Shown: piece by piece, positions 1 through 5,054 of the stretch | How the letters are laid out: every line of letters starts with the position of its first letter | Numbering within the stretch: position 1 is the first letter of the stretch | Origin: Bacillota bacterium | Lineage (GTDB): Bacteria > Bacillota > Sulfobacillia > Sulfobacillales > Sulfobacillaceae | Direction: 5' to 3' | DNA: 5,054 nucleotides | Assembly: GCA_023488565.1 (NCBI GenBank) | Contig: JAMDDZ010000026.1 | Coordinates: forward strand, 1,680 to 6,733 | Program-made: the position numbers and the translations under genes | The notes under the pieces: model-generated | Databases searched by the model: none | Told to the model about the DNA's origin: nothing | The model's input: only the letters and a program-made list of their open reading frames with translations

Positions 1-90
1 ACCGAACCGATGCTGAAAGATCTTGTCTTCGCTTACGACGGAAAAGAAGAGATCAAAATGAATATATATTTATCGGGGTTCCGCCCCTAA
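1..90 (+). CDS. C-terminal end of an unidentified convergent gene (partial)
   Basis: Plus-strand frame 1 is open from the window edge to a TAA at 88-90 and gives about 29 residues ending in NIYLSGFRP. The codons up to about base 60 look like ordinary coding sequence, and the peptide is charged and well mixed (for example LKDLVFAYDGKEEIK). No minus-strand gene can begin here: the reverse strand of 1-69 has no ATG or GTG, and its only TTG opens a seven-codon frame that ends at a stop. The opposing thiolase-like gene ends at 70-72, so the two genes would overlap tail to tail by 21 nt. I do not recognise the family from so short a tail. It could be a chance open frame, since 30 codons is little evidence. 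Confidence 0.45.
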   Translation, partial: TEPMLKDLVFAYDGKEEIKMNIYLSGFRP

Positions 91-1230
91 AACCATGAGA
101 GTCTGAAATTGCAAAACGCCACCCAGTCCGTGACACAATGCCGTTTTTACGCCGTTTACCTGATGTTCCCCTGCACGCCCCATCACTTGCAAGGCCGCTT
201 CCGCCATACGTACCAGCCCAGTGGCACCAATGGGATTCGTACAGAGAACACCTCCTGACGGATTCACTGGCAAATCACCCTCCAGCCAGGTCACTCCTTC
301 CTCGACCAATCGAACTCCTTGACCTTCTGAACAAAATCCCAAGGCTTCGGTTTGCATGATTTCCAGCGACGTAAACGGCGAATAGAGTTCGGCGACATCA
401 ATTTCCTTGCGCGGATCGCAGATCCCCACCTTGCGATATAGTCGGCGGGCGGCAACCGCGAGATTATCTCGATAGGCGACATCCGGTCTATCCCCATAAA
501 AAAAAGTATCGGCCATGGACACTGCACCATGAATCCAAGCAGGACGGTCAGTCAGGGATCGCGCAACATGTTCTCCTGCTAAAACAACCGCTACCGCTCC
601 ATCGGAGCGTGGGCAACACTCCAACAATCGCAATGGCCATTCAATTAAGCGTGATTGCAACACCTGTTCTACCGTAACTTCAAATCTTAAATGGGCAAAC
701 GGGTTAAGGCAGGCATTCCGATGATTTTTTACCGAAACTAGCGCTCTTTGTGCATGGGTAGTGCCGTAGAGACCCATATGCCGAGTGGCAGGTAATGATC
801 CTAAGGTAATAGCGGTTCCACCAATATTTCGATCATAGATCGGACAAGCGGCAGTATTAAGAATTGATTGGGCATCCAAGCTTTCGCTGACCCGTTGTTC
901 GGCAACCGCTAACACCACATCACTAAGGCCCGAAGCGACTTGATGGTAAGCCGCAATTCCAGTAGACAGCCCAGTAGCCCCTGCCGTATTAATTCTCATA
1001 AATGGCCGACCGTATCCTCCGGCAGCCCCAGCACACCAGCGGTCGAGACAGTCAACGCCGTCAAATCCATCCATTACTCCAAAAACAATTGCATTCACAT
1101 CATCGATTGATAAGTTTGCATCGCGTAGACATGAGTTGACCGCCTCGAAACACAGCTCGGAATGCATTACATCTTTACGGTGGGACACAAAATGGGTCTG
1201 GCCCACTCCCACCACTGCAACTCTTTGCAT
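70..1230 (-). CDS. Thiolase-fold protein A, lacking the catalytic cysteine
   Basis: This 386-residue protein has the thiolase superfamily layout of the SCP-x/lipid-transfer type. It has an N-terminal VAVVGVGQT strand, the nucleophile-loop region RINTAGATGLSTG (80-91), a DVAELYSPFT motif (278-287), NPSGG (323-327), TNPIGATG (331-338) and a C-terminal CHGLGG (366-371). By motif alignment the nucleophilic cysteine of NNACASG is Gly84 and the histidine of GHPxGATG is Asn332. Condensing-thiolase chemistry is therefore unlikely. Cysteine-less members of this family can act as retro-aldolases with a DUF35 partner (Ltp2 in steroid degradation) or may be partner subunits. Tyr283 in the AELY motif is a candidate functional residue (inference). 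The start is firm: ATG follows GGGAGGTGA closely, and that Shine-Dalgarno sequence includes the stop codon of thiolase-like B, 3 nt upstream. The likely partner is thiolase-like B. The substrate is unknown. Confidence 0.88.
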   Translation of the reverse strand: MQRVAVVGVGQTHFVSHRKDVMHSELCFEAVNSCLRDANLSIDDVNAIVFGVMDGFDGVDCLDRWCAGAAGGYGRPFMRINTAGATGLSTGIAAYHQVASGLSDVVLAVAEQRVSESLDAQSILNTAACPIYDRNIGGTAITLGSLPATRHMGLYGTTHAQRALVSVKNHRNACLNPFAHLRFEVTVEQVLQSRLIEWPLRLLECCPRSDGAVAVVLAGEHVARSLTDRPAWIHGAVSMADTFFYGDRPDVAYRDNLAVAARRLYRKVGICDPRKEIDVAELYSPFTSLEIMQTEALGFCSEGQGVRLVEEGVTWLEGDLPVNPSGGVLCTNPIGATGLVRMAEAALQVMGRAGEHQVNGVKTALCHGLGGVLQFQTLMVLGAEPR

Positions 1231-1233
1231 GTT

Positions 1234-1242
1234 TCACCTCCC
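1234..1242 (-). promoter_or_regulatory. Shine-Dalgarno site of thiolase A, overlapping the stop of thiolase B
   Basis: On the minus strand GGGAGGTGA stands 3 nt before the ATG at 1228-1230, with its GGAGG core 6 nt away. Its TGA is also the stop codon of the upstream thiolase-like gene. The match to the 16S 3' end is nearly perfect. The arrangement suggests that ribosomes finishing B pass straight to A, giving coupled and possibly balanced amounts of the two proteins. Confidence 0.85.
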
Positions 1243-2364
1243 TACAATCATTACCGCAGCCCGTTGATTGCCCCAACCGCTCATGCTTTGGGCCATTGCC
1301 GTTCGCGCCCCATCCACCTGATGTCGCCCAGCCCGGCCCATGACCTGACCCACGGATTCGGCCAGCCGAATAAGTCCGGCGGCAGCCGCTGGCCGTCCAC
1401 CGATCAATCCGCCTGATGGATTAATCGCAGGTCCCGGCGTGCTCAACGGCTCCTGCAGCCATTGGTGCATCGCACCCTTTTCAAATAATCCCAGTGCTTC
1501 CGATGCCATTATCTCGTGATAGACCGTCACATCGTAAAGTTCCGCCACATCTACCTGCCGTGGCGGATCGGTTATATCGGCCATGTGATATGCCATTTCC
1601 GCCGCCTTCTCGAGTGCCGGCAAGTGGGCCAAATCTTTATCTCCCAAGTGATAGGTGTCATTTGCCCAGCCTATTCCTCGAATCCATATGGGCGGTCGGC
1701 CTAATCGGCGTGCGACCGGTTCGGAAGCCATCACTACAGCACAAGCCCCGTCACAGTAAGGTGCGAATTCCGGGCTACGCAGGGGGTAGACTGCATACGG
1801 AGCATTCAAGACCTCCGAAACGGTTATTGGCGCCCACACACTGGCATTCGCATTCAGCTGAGCTTGGGTGCGACTTTTCACTACCCGCTGAGCACCTTCA
1901 ATATTCGTGATGTTATGCCGAATGCGGTAACTGTGGGCTTGCATCGCATTGGCGATAGCCTCGGTAAGTCCTAAAGGACGGACAAAAAATGGGTCAAGAC
2001 TATATGTGCTAAGCCTATCTTGACAAGTCTCAGATGTAACGCCGGTCGACACAACGAGTACCACTTCGTATTCGCCACTGAGAATTCCCAAGAATGCTTG
2101 TACCGCGGCAAACAACCCATCGTCGTGAATTCTAATTTCATCTTGATAAAATCCACCCGCTGCGGGAACGGTGTACATGTGTGAAGCGGTTCGTCCTACA
2201 CTTAGGTCATATTCTCCCATGAACCAGGCATCAACAGCCCCGCGGTCAATCCCTGCATTGTGGAGGGCTTGTTCGGCCACAATGGTAGCCAATTCATAAA
2301 ATGCATGCGAAGTCGGTTGTGCACTAGCCCACTGCGCGGTTCCTATAATTGCGACCTTATCCAT
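1234..2364 (-). CDS. Thiolase-fold protein B, lacking all canonical catalytic residues
   Basis: This 376-residue protein is a diverged paralogue of its downstream neighbour. Shared landmarks are the VAIIGTAQ start, DVAELYDVT (272-280), SEALGLFEKG (288-297), NPSGG (315-319) and QVMGRAGRHQVDGARTA (340-356). The nucleophile loop reads RIHDDGLFAAV (78-88), placing Gly83 at the cysteine position. The GHP motif reads GRPAAAAG (323-330), placing Arg324 at the histidine position. The C-terminal Cys-Gly motif is replaced by AQSMSGWGNQ (358-367). B is more degenerate than A. It may be a structural or regulatory partner in a heteromer, or an enzyme with different chemistry such as acyl-CoA aldol cleavage; both are inference. 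ATG is the earliest possible start, because an in-frame TAA lies 6 nt upstream. The nearest Shine-Dalgarno-like AAGGAG is about 13 nt away, which is long, so initiation may depend on coupling with the overlapping upstream small ORF. Confidence 0.87.
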   Translation of the reverse strand: MDKVAIIGTAQWASAQPTSHAFYELATIVAEQALHNAGIDRGAVDAWFMGEYDLSVGRTASHMYTVPAAGGFYQDEIRIHDDGLFAAVQAFLGILSGEYEVVLVVSTGVTSETCQDRLSTYSLDPFFVRPLGLTEAIANAMQAHSYRIRHNITNIEGAQRVVKSRTQAQLNANASVWAPITVSEVLNAPYAVYPLRSPEFAPYCDGACAVVMASEPVARRLGRPPIWIRGIGWANDTYHLGDKDLAHLPALEKAAEMAYHMADITDPPRQVDVAELYDVTVYHEIMASEALGLFEKGAMHQWLQEPLSTPGPAINPSGGLIGGRPAAAAGLIRLAESVGQVMGRAGRHQVDGARTAMAQSMSGWGNQRAAVMIVGR

Positions 2365-2560
2365 CGTTTATGGCGCACTCCTTGCCGGCCGACGTCATTG
2401 TCCAGTCTTTGTTCATGGCCGCGTAGTGCTTTCTGCTGGTCGGCCCGCAGCAACCCCTTTGGTCAATATTCTCCATCAAACAACCTTCAGCCTTACAGGC
2501 ATTGCCTCCACAAGAGCAATACACCATAGTCTGACGGGGGCCTCCAACCTGGTGCATCAT
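2357..2560 (-). CDS. Small cysteine-rich protein, unrecognised family
   Basis: This ORF encodes 67 residues starting MMHQVGGPRQ. Seven cysteines are present, at 15, 17, 22, 27, 37, 38 and 62, and the core reads YCSCGGNACKAEGC. The first four are spaced Cx1Cx4Cx4C, which suggests metal or iron-sulfur binding, but I cannot match it to a known cluster or zinc-ribbon signature. There is no signal peptide or membrane segment. I chose the ATG at 2558-2560 because a purine-rich GGAGGGGAGGG lies 6 nt before it. The frame is open further upstream to about 2677, but that arginine-rich extension looks non-coding. The stop codon overlaps the start of thiolase-like B (ATGGATAA), which suggests coupled translation. 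Possible roles are an accessory metal protein for the thiolase-like pair, or a leader ORF controlling B. It does not have the length or motifs of a DUF35 zinc-ribbon/OB-fold protein. Confidence 0.55.
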   Translation of the reverse strand: MMHQVGGPRQTMVYCSCGGNACKAEGCLMENIDQRGCCGPTSRKHYAAMNKDWTMTSAGKECAINDG

Positions 2561-2704
2561 GGGTGACCCTCCCCTCCATCTTGTCAACTGCGACTGGTTT
2601 GCCGCTCTGCCGTTCGAAGAAACCGCCCGGAACAAATAATCTAAAGATAAGAATCGACGCCTCATCCGCATTGGCATTCTTCCGTACTTATTGGTTCCTG
2701 CACT
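2561..2704 (-). other. 144-nt spacer in the operon, no gene seen
   Basis: This is the largest gap between minus-strand genes. Apart from the ribosome binding site at its downstream end I see no convincing gene, tRNA, terminator with a U-run, or promoter. It may be a remnant of a lost gene, or it may carry an mRNA-processing or control element, but nothing in the sequence shows this. Confidence 0.5.
2567..2577 (-). promoter_or_regulatory. Strong ribosome binding site deciding the start of the cysteine-rich ORF
   Basis: The minus strand reads GGAGGGGAGGG followed by TCACCC and then ATG. The purine tract contains two overlapping Shine-Dalgarno cores at workable spacing (6 nt to the nearer one). 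It favours the 67-residue start over the far-upstream in-frame ATG codons, and it is the best evidence that this small ORF is translated. Confidence 0.65.
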
Positions 2705-3850
2705 TTACAACCCTAAGGACTTTGCAATAATGTCCTTCATCACTTCATCGGTACCACCCCCAATCCGGCTCAGTCGCAGATCCCGCCACGCTTGCTGAAC
2801 GGGGAAATCCATTGTAAAACCATATCCTCCGTGAATTTGAAGAGCCGTATCAGCAACCTGGCACGCAACGCGCGCAGATACTAATTTACACATCGCTACC
2901 TCTTTAATGAGATTTTCTCCCTCCGCAAGCCGTTGGGCTGTGGAGTAATTCAATTGACGAGCCGCCTCTATGGCGGTTGCCATAGAGGCCAGCTTATGCG
3001 CAATGGCTTGAAATTTACCAATGGGTTGACCAAATTGAACGCGCTGTTTGGCATAGGCTAAGGCTTGATGAAAGACAAGAGCGGCTTCAGCCACAGCCAT
3101 GATGGCGCCGACCATTCTTTCACCTTGAAGTTCCCACATGATTTGATAAAATCCCTTATTTTCCTCACCAAGTAGATTTGTTTCTGGAATTCGACAATCG
3201 TCGAAAACCAACTCAGCCGTGTCAGAAGCCCGCATTCCCACTTTTTTTATCGTATTCGTCACTCGAAAACCTGGGGTGCCCTTTTCCACGAGAAATAAAG
3301 ACAGCCCCTTACGACCTAGGGTCGGCGATGTTTTCGCTAGGAGAACGATAAAGTCCGCACGGACCCCGTTTGTGATAAATGTCTTTTGTCCATTTAAAAT
3401 CCAGCTATTGCCGTCGCGTACAGCGCGAGTCGCAATCGAGGCCACATCTGACCCCGCATTAGGTTCGGTGATTCCTAAACAGGCTACTTTTTCGCCACGT
3501 ATCGCAGGTACCAGAAATCTCTGTTTTTGGTCCTCGCTACCGAACTTAAGTAGGGGAGGGGTTGCCATTTCTGCATGCACCGCTGCAGCCATCGCCACAC
3601 TACTGAGACCACAGTGAGCCATTTCTTCTGCAAAAACCAATCCCATCGCATAATCCCCGCCCTGTCCTCCGTATCTCTGCGGGTACCTCAGACCAAGAAA
3701 TCCCAATGTTCCCATTCGTGGAAACACCCAATCCGCGAAATATTCCGCCGCCTCCCATTGGGCCGCATGCGGAAGCAATTCTTTTTCTGCGAAACGCCGC
3801 ACGGCTTGGCGAACCATCTCGTGTTCTTCACTATATAGAGAGTTTCTCAT
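2705..3850 (-). CDS. Acyl-CoA dehydrogenase, long-chain/isovaleryl-type catalytic layout
   Basis: This complete 381-residue flavoprotein has the usual length for the family. It would oxidise an acyl-CoA to the 2,3-enoyl-CoA with FAD and pass electrons to electron-transfer flavoprotein in the cytoplasm. Visible signatures are GITEPNAGSDVAS (126-138, substrate/FAD loop), KTFITNG (156-162), RVQFGQPIGKFQAIAHKLA (270-288) and ALQIHGGYGF (336-345). The C-terminal catalytic-glutamate motif (YEGT in the medium-chain enzyme) reads GGGT at 364-367, so that glutamate is missing. Glu244 in LQGERMVGA aligns with the alternative base on helix G used by isovaleryl- and long-chain enzymes, so the protein is probably active. 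The substrate may be branched, long or ring-bearing (inference). ATG lies 6 nt after the SDR stop. AGGAGG is present but 12 nt from ATG, a rather long spacing. Confidence 0.93.
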   Translation of the reverse strand: MRNSLYSEEHEMVRQAVRRFAEKELLPHAAQWEAAEYFADWVFPRMGTLGFLGLRYPQRYGGQGGDYAMGLVFAEEMAHCGLSSVAMAAAVHAEMATPPLLKFGSEDQKQRFLVPAIRGEKVACLGITEPNAGSDVASIATRAVRDGNSWILNGQKTFITNGVRADFIVLLAKTSPTLGRKGLSLFLVEKGTPGFRVTNTIKKVGMRASDTAELVFDDCRIPETNLLGEENKGFYQIMWELQGERMVGAIMAVAEAALVFHQALAYAKQRVQFGQPIGKFQAIAHKLASMATAIEAARQLNYSTAQRLAEGENLIKEVAMCKLVSARVACQVADTALQIHGGYGFTMDFPVQQAWRDLRLSRIGGGTDEVMKDIIAKSLGL

Positions 3851-3852
3851 CC

Positions 3853-3987
3853 TTACCTAGCGCCTCCTAACGCGGCTAACACACCCCCGACCGCTCCCGC
3901 CATCCCAGGTGACGAGCACATCACGGCCTGTGCAATCCCACTCAATACATTCGTCGCACCATGAATGACATCTTGCCGACCCCACAT
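3853..3987 (-). CDS. Possible small ORF or frameshifted tail overlapping the SDR 3' end
   Basis: A second minus-strand frame ends at TAA 3853-3855, only 2 nt before the next gene, and is open back to 4038. Its product from the internal ATG at 3985-3987 is 44 residues, beginning MWGRQDVIHGATNVLSGIAQ and ending GGVLAALGGAR. It is rich in Ala, Gly and Val, and over half its codons begin with G, as in real coding sequence. The SDR frame over the same bases has a strange composition. No good Shine-Dalgarno sequence precedes this ATG, so a separate gene is doubtful. It may instead be the true C-terminus of the SDR after a one-base frameshift between about 3990 and 4027. I cannot assign a function. 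Confidence 0.3.
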   Translation of the reverse strand: MWGRQDVIHGATNVLSGIAQAVMCSSPGMAGAVGGVLAALGGAR

Positions 3988-4777
3988 TAACTCGTTGGCC
4001 GCTATGGCCACTGGGCCAAGTTCCCCCATCAACCGCAATCACTTGGCCGCTAATGTAGCTTGCGGCACCCGACGCTAAAAAAACGACCAATCCAGATACA
4101 TCTTCTGGAACTCCCATGCGTTTTGCTGGAATACGCTCCACTAGTTCTGCGCCGACGTGTTCAAGAACGCCATGACTCATCTTCGTAGGAATAAAGCCGG
4201 GAGCAATAGCGTTAGCCGTAATGCCATACGGGCCGTATTTCACAGCTAGATCTTTCGTTAATGCGACAAGTGCGCCTTTGCTAGCGTGATACGCGGGAGC
4301 CTCAGCTATATGTCGAGGCATCCCTCGCAACCCGGCCACCGAAGCAATATTAATAATCCGCCCAGCATGTCGTGCCATCATGAACGGCAACACGGCCCGC
4401 AACATCAGAAAAACTCCATCGACATTTACGGCCATGACACTGTGCCACTTTTCGAGGGTCATCTTCTCCAATGGCGACCCCCAGGTAGTCCCGCTATTAT
4501 TAACCAATATATCTATGGAACCTAACGTCTCAGTAATCTGTGAAATGCCTTCTACTACAGATATTTCATCGGTTACATCCAAACCCAATCCCAGAGTGGG
4601 GCGGCCCACAGTACCGGCAATGGTGTCCGCCACTGATTGGCAGACAGCGCCATGACGGGATACCACCGCAACGGCGGCTCCGGCACCTGCAAGAGCCCAC
4701 GCAATGTTCTCTCCCAATCCTCGACTGGCACCGGTGACAAGAGCCGTTTTTCCTGTCAAATCGAACAAGGGATTCAC
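3857..4777 (-). CDS. Short-chain dehydrogenase/reductase, probable hydroxyacyl-CoA dehydrogenase, with anomalous C-terminus
   Basis: This is a classical SDR with a Rossmann fold that interconverts an alcohol and a ketone using NAD(P). Numbered from the GTG start, it has the cofactor loop TGASRGLG (15-22), NNSG (93-96), and a catalytic tetrad Asn118, Ser146, Tyr163 and Lys167 (YHASK), with a short insertion between Ser and Tyr. The typical end of the fold, GQVIAVDGG, finishes at residue 252. I chose GTG at 4775-4777 because AAAGGAG lies 9 nt before it and the resulting MNPLFDLTGKTALVTG is a standard SDR beginning; an upstream in-frame TTG at 4817-4819 lacks such a site. In frame, 54 further residues follow DGG, rich in Trp, Cys and Arg, which is abnormal for the family and suggests a frameshift. 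Context suggests oxidation of a 3-hydroxyacyl-CoA made from the product of the neighbouring dehydrogenases; the substrate is not proven. Confidence 0.85.
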   Translation of the reverse strand: MNPLFDLTGKTALVTGASRGLGENIAWALAGAGAAVAVVSRHGAVCQSVADTIAGTVGRPTLGLGLDVTDEISVVEGISQITETLGSIDILVNNSGTTWGSPLEKMTLEKWHSVMAVNVDGVFLMLRAVLPFMMARHAGRIINIASVAGLRGMPRHIAEAPAYHASKGALVALTKDLAVKYGPYGITANAIAPGFIPTKMSHGVLEHVGAELVERIPAKRMGVPEDVSGLVVFLASGAASYISGQVIAVDGGTWPSGHSGQRVNVGSARCHSWCDECIEWDCTGRDVLVTWDGGSGRGCVSRVRRR

Positions 4778-4786
4778 AGCCACATA

Positions 4787-4793
4787 CTCCTTT
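4787..4793 (-). promoter_or_regulatory. Ribosome binding site deciding the SDR start
   Basis: AAAGGAG on the minus strand stands 9 nt before the GTG at 4775-4777. It supports a start 14 codons downstream of the longest open frame, which would begin with TTG inside the short gap after the upstream dehydrogenase gene. Confidence 0.7.
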
Positions 4794-4831
4794 CGGGACA
4801 CGCCTTGAGGTTTTGCCAAAGACCTTTCCGT

Positions 4832-5054
4832 TTACACCGCATAGGATTTCGGCAGTCCGAGAACATGTTCAGCAATATAGTTCAAGATCATATGGTTGTT
4901 GATGGGAGCCGTTTTACTGACACGCGATCCTTCCCATAAACCAAAGATTTCATGGTCTCGGTCAAACCCATAACCTCCATGCGCTTGCAGAGCAATGTCA
5001 CATGCCTCAAATCCCGCCTCCGATGCCAACAACTTAGCCATGTTGGACTCTGTC
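4832..5054 (-). CDS. Acyl-CoA dehydrogenase, C-terminal fragment cut by the window edge
   Basis: Only the last 73 residues are inside the window; the gene continues past the right edge. The fragment begins TESNMAKLLASEAGFEA and contains ALQAHGGYGF (21-30 of the fragment), the conserved dimer-interface/FAD segment of acyl-CoA dehydrogenases. It ends with an AEHVLGLPKSYAV tail. The methionine within it is internal, not a start, since the frame stays open to the window edge. Where medium-chain enzymes have the catalytic YEGT motif, this protein has KTAPINN (47-53 of the fragment), so its catalytic base, if any, must be elsewhere, presumably in the part not seen. It differs clearly from the second dehydrogenase of the cluster, so the two are not a recent duplication. 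They may work on successive intermediates or form a heteromer (inference). The SDR gene begins 54 nt downstream. Confidence 0.9.
   Translation of the reverse strand, partial: TESNMAKLLASEAGFEACDIALQAHGGYGFDRDHEIFGLWEGSRVSKTAPINNHMILNYIAEHVLGLPKSYAV

Noticed and set aside
18..54. Imperfect inverted repeat (GATCT...CTTC with GAAG...AGATC) that might be a terminator
   Set aside because: The stem is interrupted by a bulge, the loop is long, there is no U-run, and it lies inside the likely plus-strand coding frame.
1494..1910. Plus-strand open frame of 138 codons
   Set aside because: It lies wholly inside the thiolase-like B gene on the other strand, is rich in Pro, Arg, His and Ser, and has no family motifs.
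2357..2560. DUF35 (zinc-ribbon/OB-fold) partner of the thiolases
   Set aside because: The product is about half the usual length and lacks the paired CxxC motifs of the DUF35 zinc ribbon.
2582..2587. TTGACA on the minus strand resembling a sigma-70 -35 box
   Set aside because: No -10 element lies about 17 nt downstream; that position falls on the GC-rich sequence next to the ATG.
2561..2677. Longer version of the cysteine-rich ORF starting near 2677 with an arginine-rich N-terminus
   Set aside because: The extension has unlikely composition and a weaker ribosome binding site, while a very strong one precedes the internal ATG at 2560.
3219..3617. Plus-strand open frame of 132 codons
   Set aside because: It is antisense to the well-supported acyl-CoA dehydrogenase and has no recognisable motif.
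4023..4027. Programmed frameshift at the five-G run in the SDR
   Set aside because: No stimulatory structure or known slippery heptamer is evident, and dropping one G would break the conserved VDGG motif; an indel or sequencing error a little downstream is simpler.
1..5054. CRISPR array, insertion sequence, tRNA or rRNA
   Set aside because: I saw no regularly spaced repeats, transposase motifs, terminal inverted repeats or RNA-gene signatures; nearly all the DNA is covered by metabolic genes.

Overview
The window shows a compact run of six minus-strand genes, read from right to left, from a bacterium of roughly middling G+C. They encode the C-terminal end of an acyl-CoA dehydrogenase, a short-chain dehydrogenase/reductase (SDR), a complete acyl-CoA dehydrogenase, a small cysteine-rich protein, and two thiolase-fold proteins in tandem. 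Gaps between genes are mostly 3 to 54 nt, one pair overlaps by 3 nt, and the largest gap is 144 nt. Several starts have strong Shine-Dalgarno sequences; GGGAGGTGA before the last thiolase is close to a perfect anti-16S match. These signals and the base composition would suit a Bacillota-like host, but this is a weak inference and I do not assign a taxon. No promoter is visible, so the operon probably starts beyond the right edge.

Layout: the partial acyl-CoA dehydrogenase lies at 4832-5054, the SDR at 3857-4777 (with a reading-frame anomaly at its 3' end), the complete acyl-CoA dehydrogenase at 2705-3850, an apparently empty 144-nt spacer at 2561-2704, the cysteine-rich small ORF at 2357-2560, thiolase-like B at 1234-2364, and thiolase-like A at 70-1230. 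At the left edge a plus-strand frame, open from base 1 to a stop at 88-90, looks like the tail of a convergent gene that overlaps thiolase A by 21 nt.

Together the genes look like part of a specialised, beta-oxidation-like route acting on a CoA thioester: dehydrogenation by one or two flavoproteins, oxidation of a hydroxyacyl-CoA by the SDR, then carbon-carbon bond chemistry by the thiolase-fold pair. No hydratase, CoA ligase or transferase, electron-transfer flavoprotein, DUF35 partner or regulator lies in the window. The substrate cannot be read from the sequence. The general logic resembles the benzylsuccinate (bbs) and steroid side-chain (ltp/chs) systems.

The most unusual points are these. 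Both thiolase-like proteins have lost the nucleophilic cysteine and the histidine of the GHP motif, so neither should be an ordinary thiolase. A tiny cysteine-rich ORF, apparently coupled to the translation of thiolase B, sits beside the pair where a DUF35 zinc-ribbon partner might be expected. The last 50 or so codons of the SDR look non-coding in their own frame but coding-like in another.
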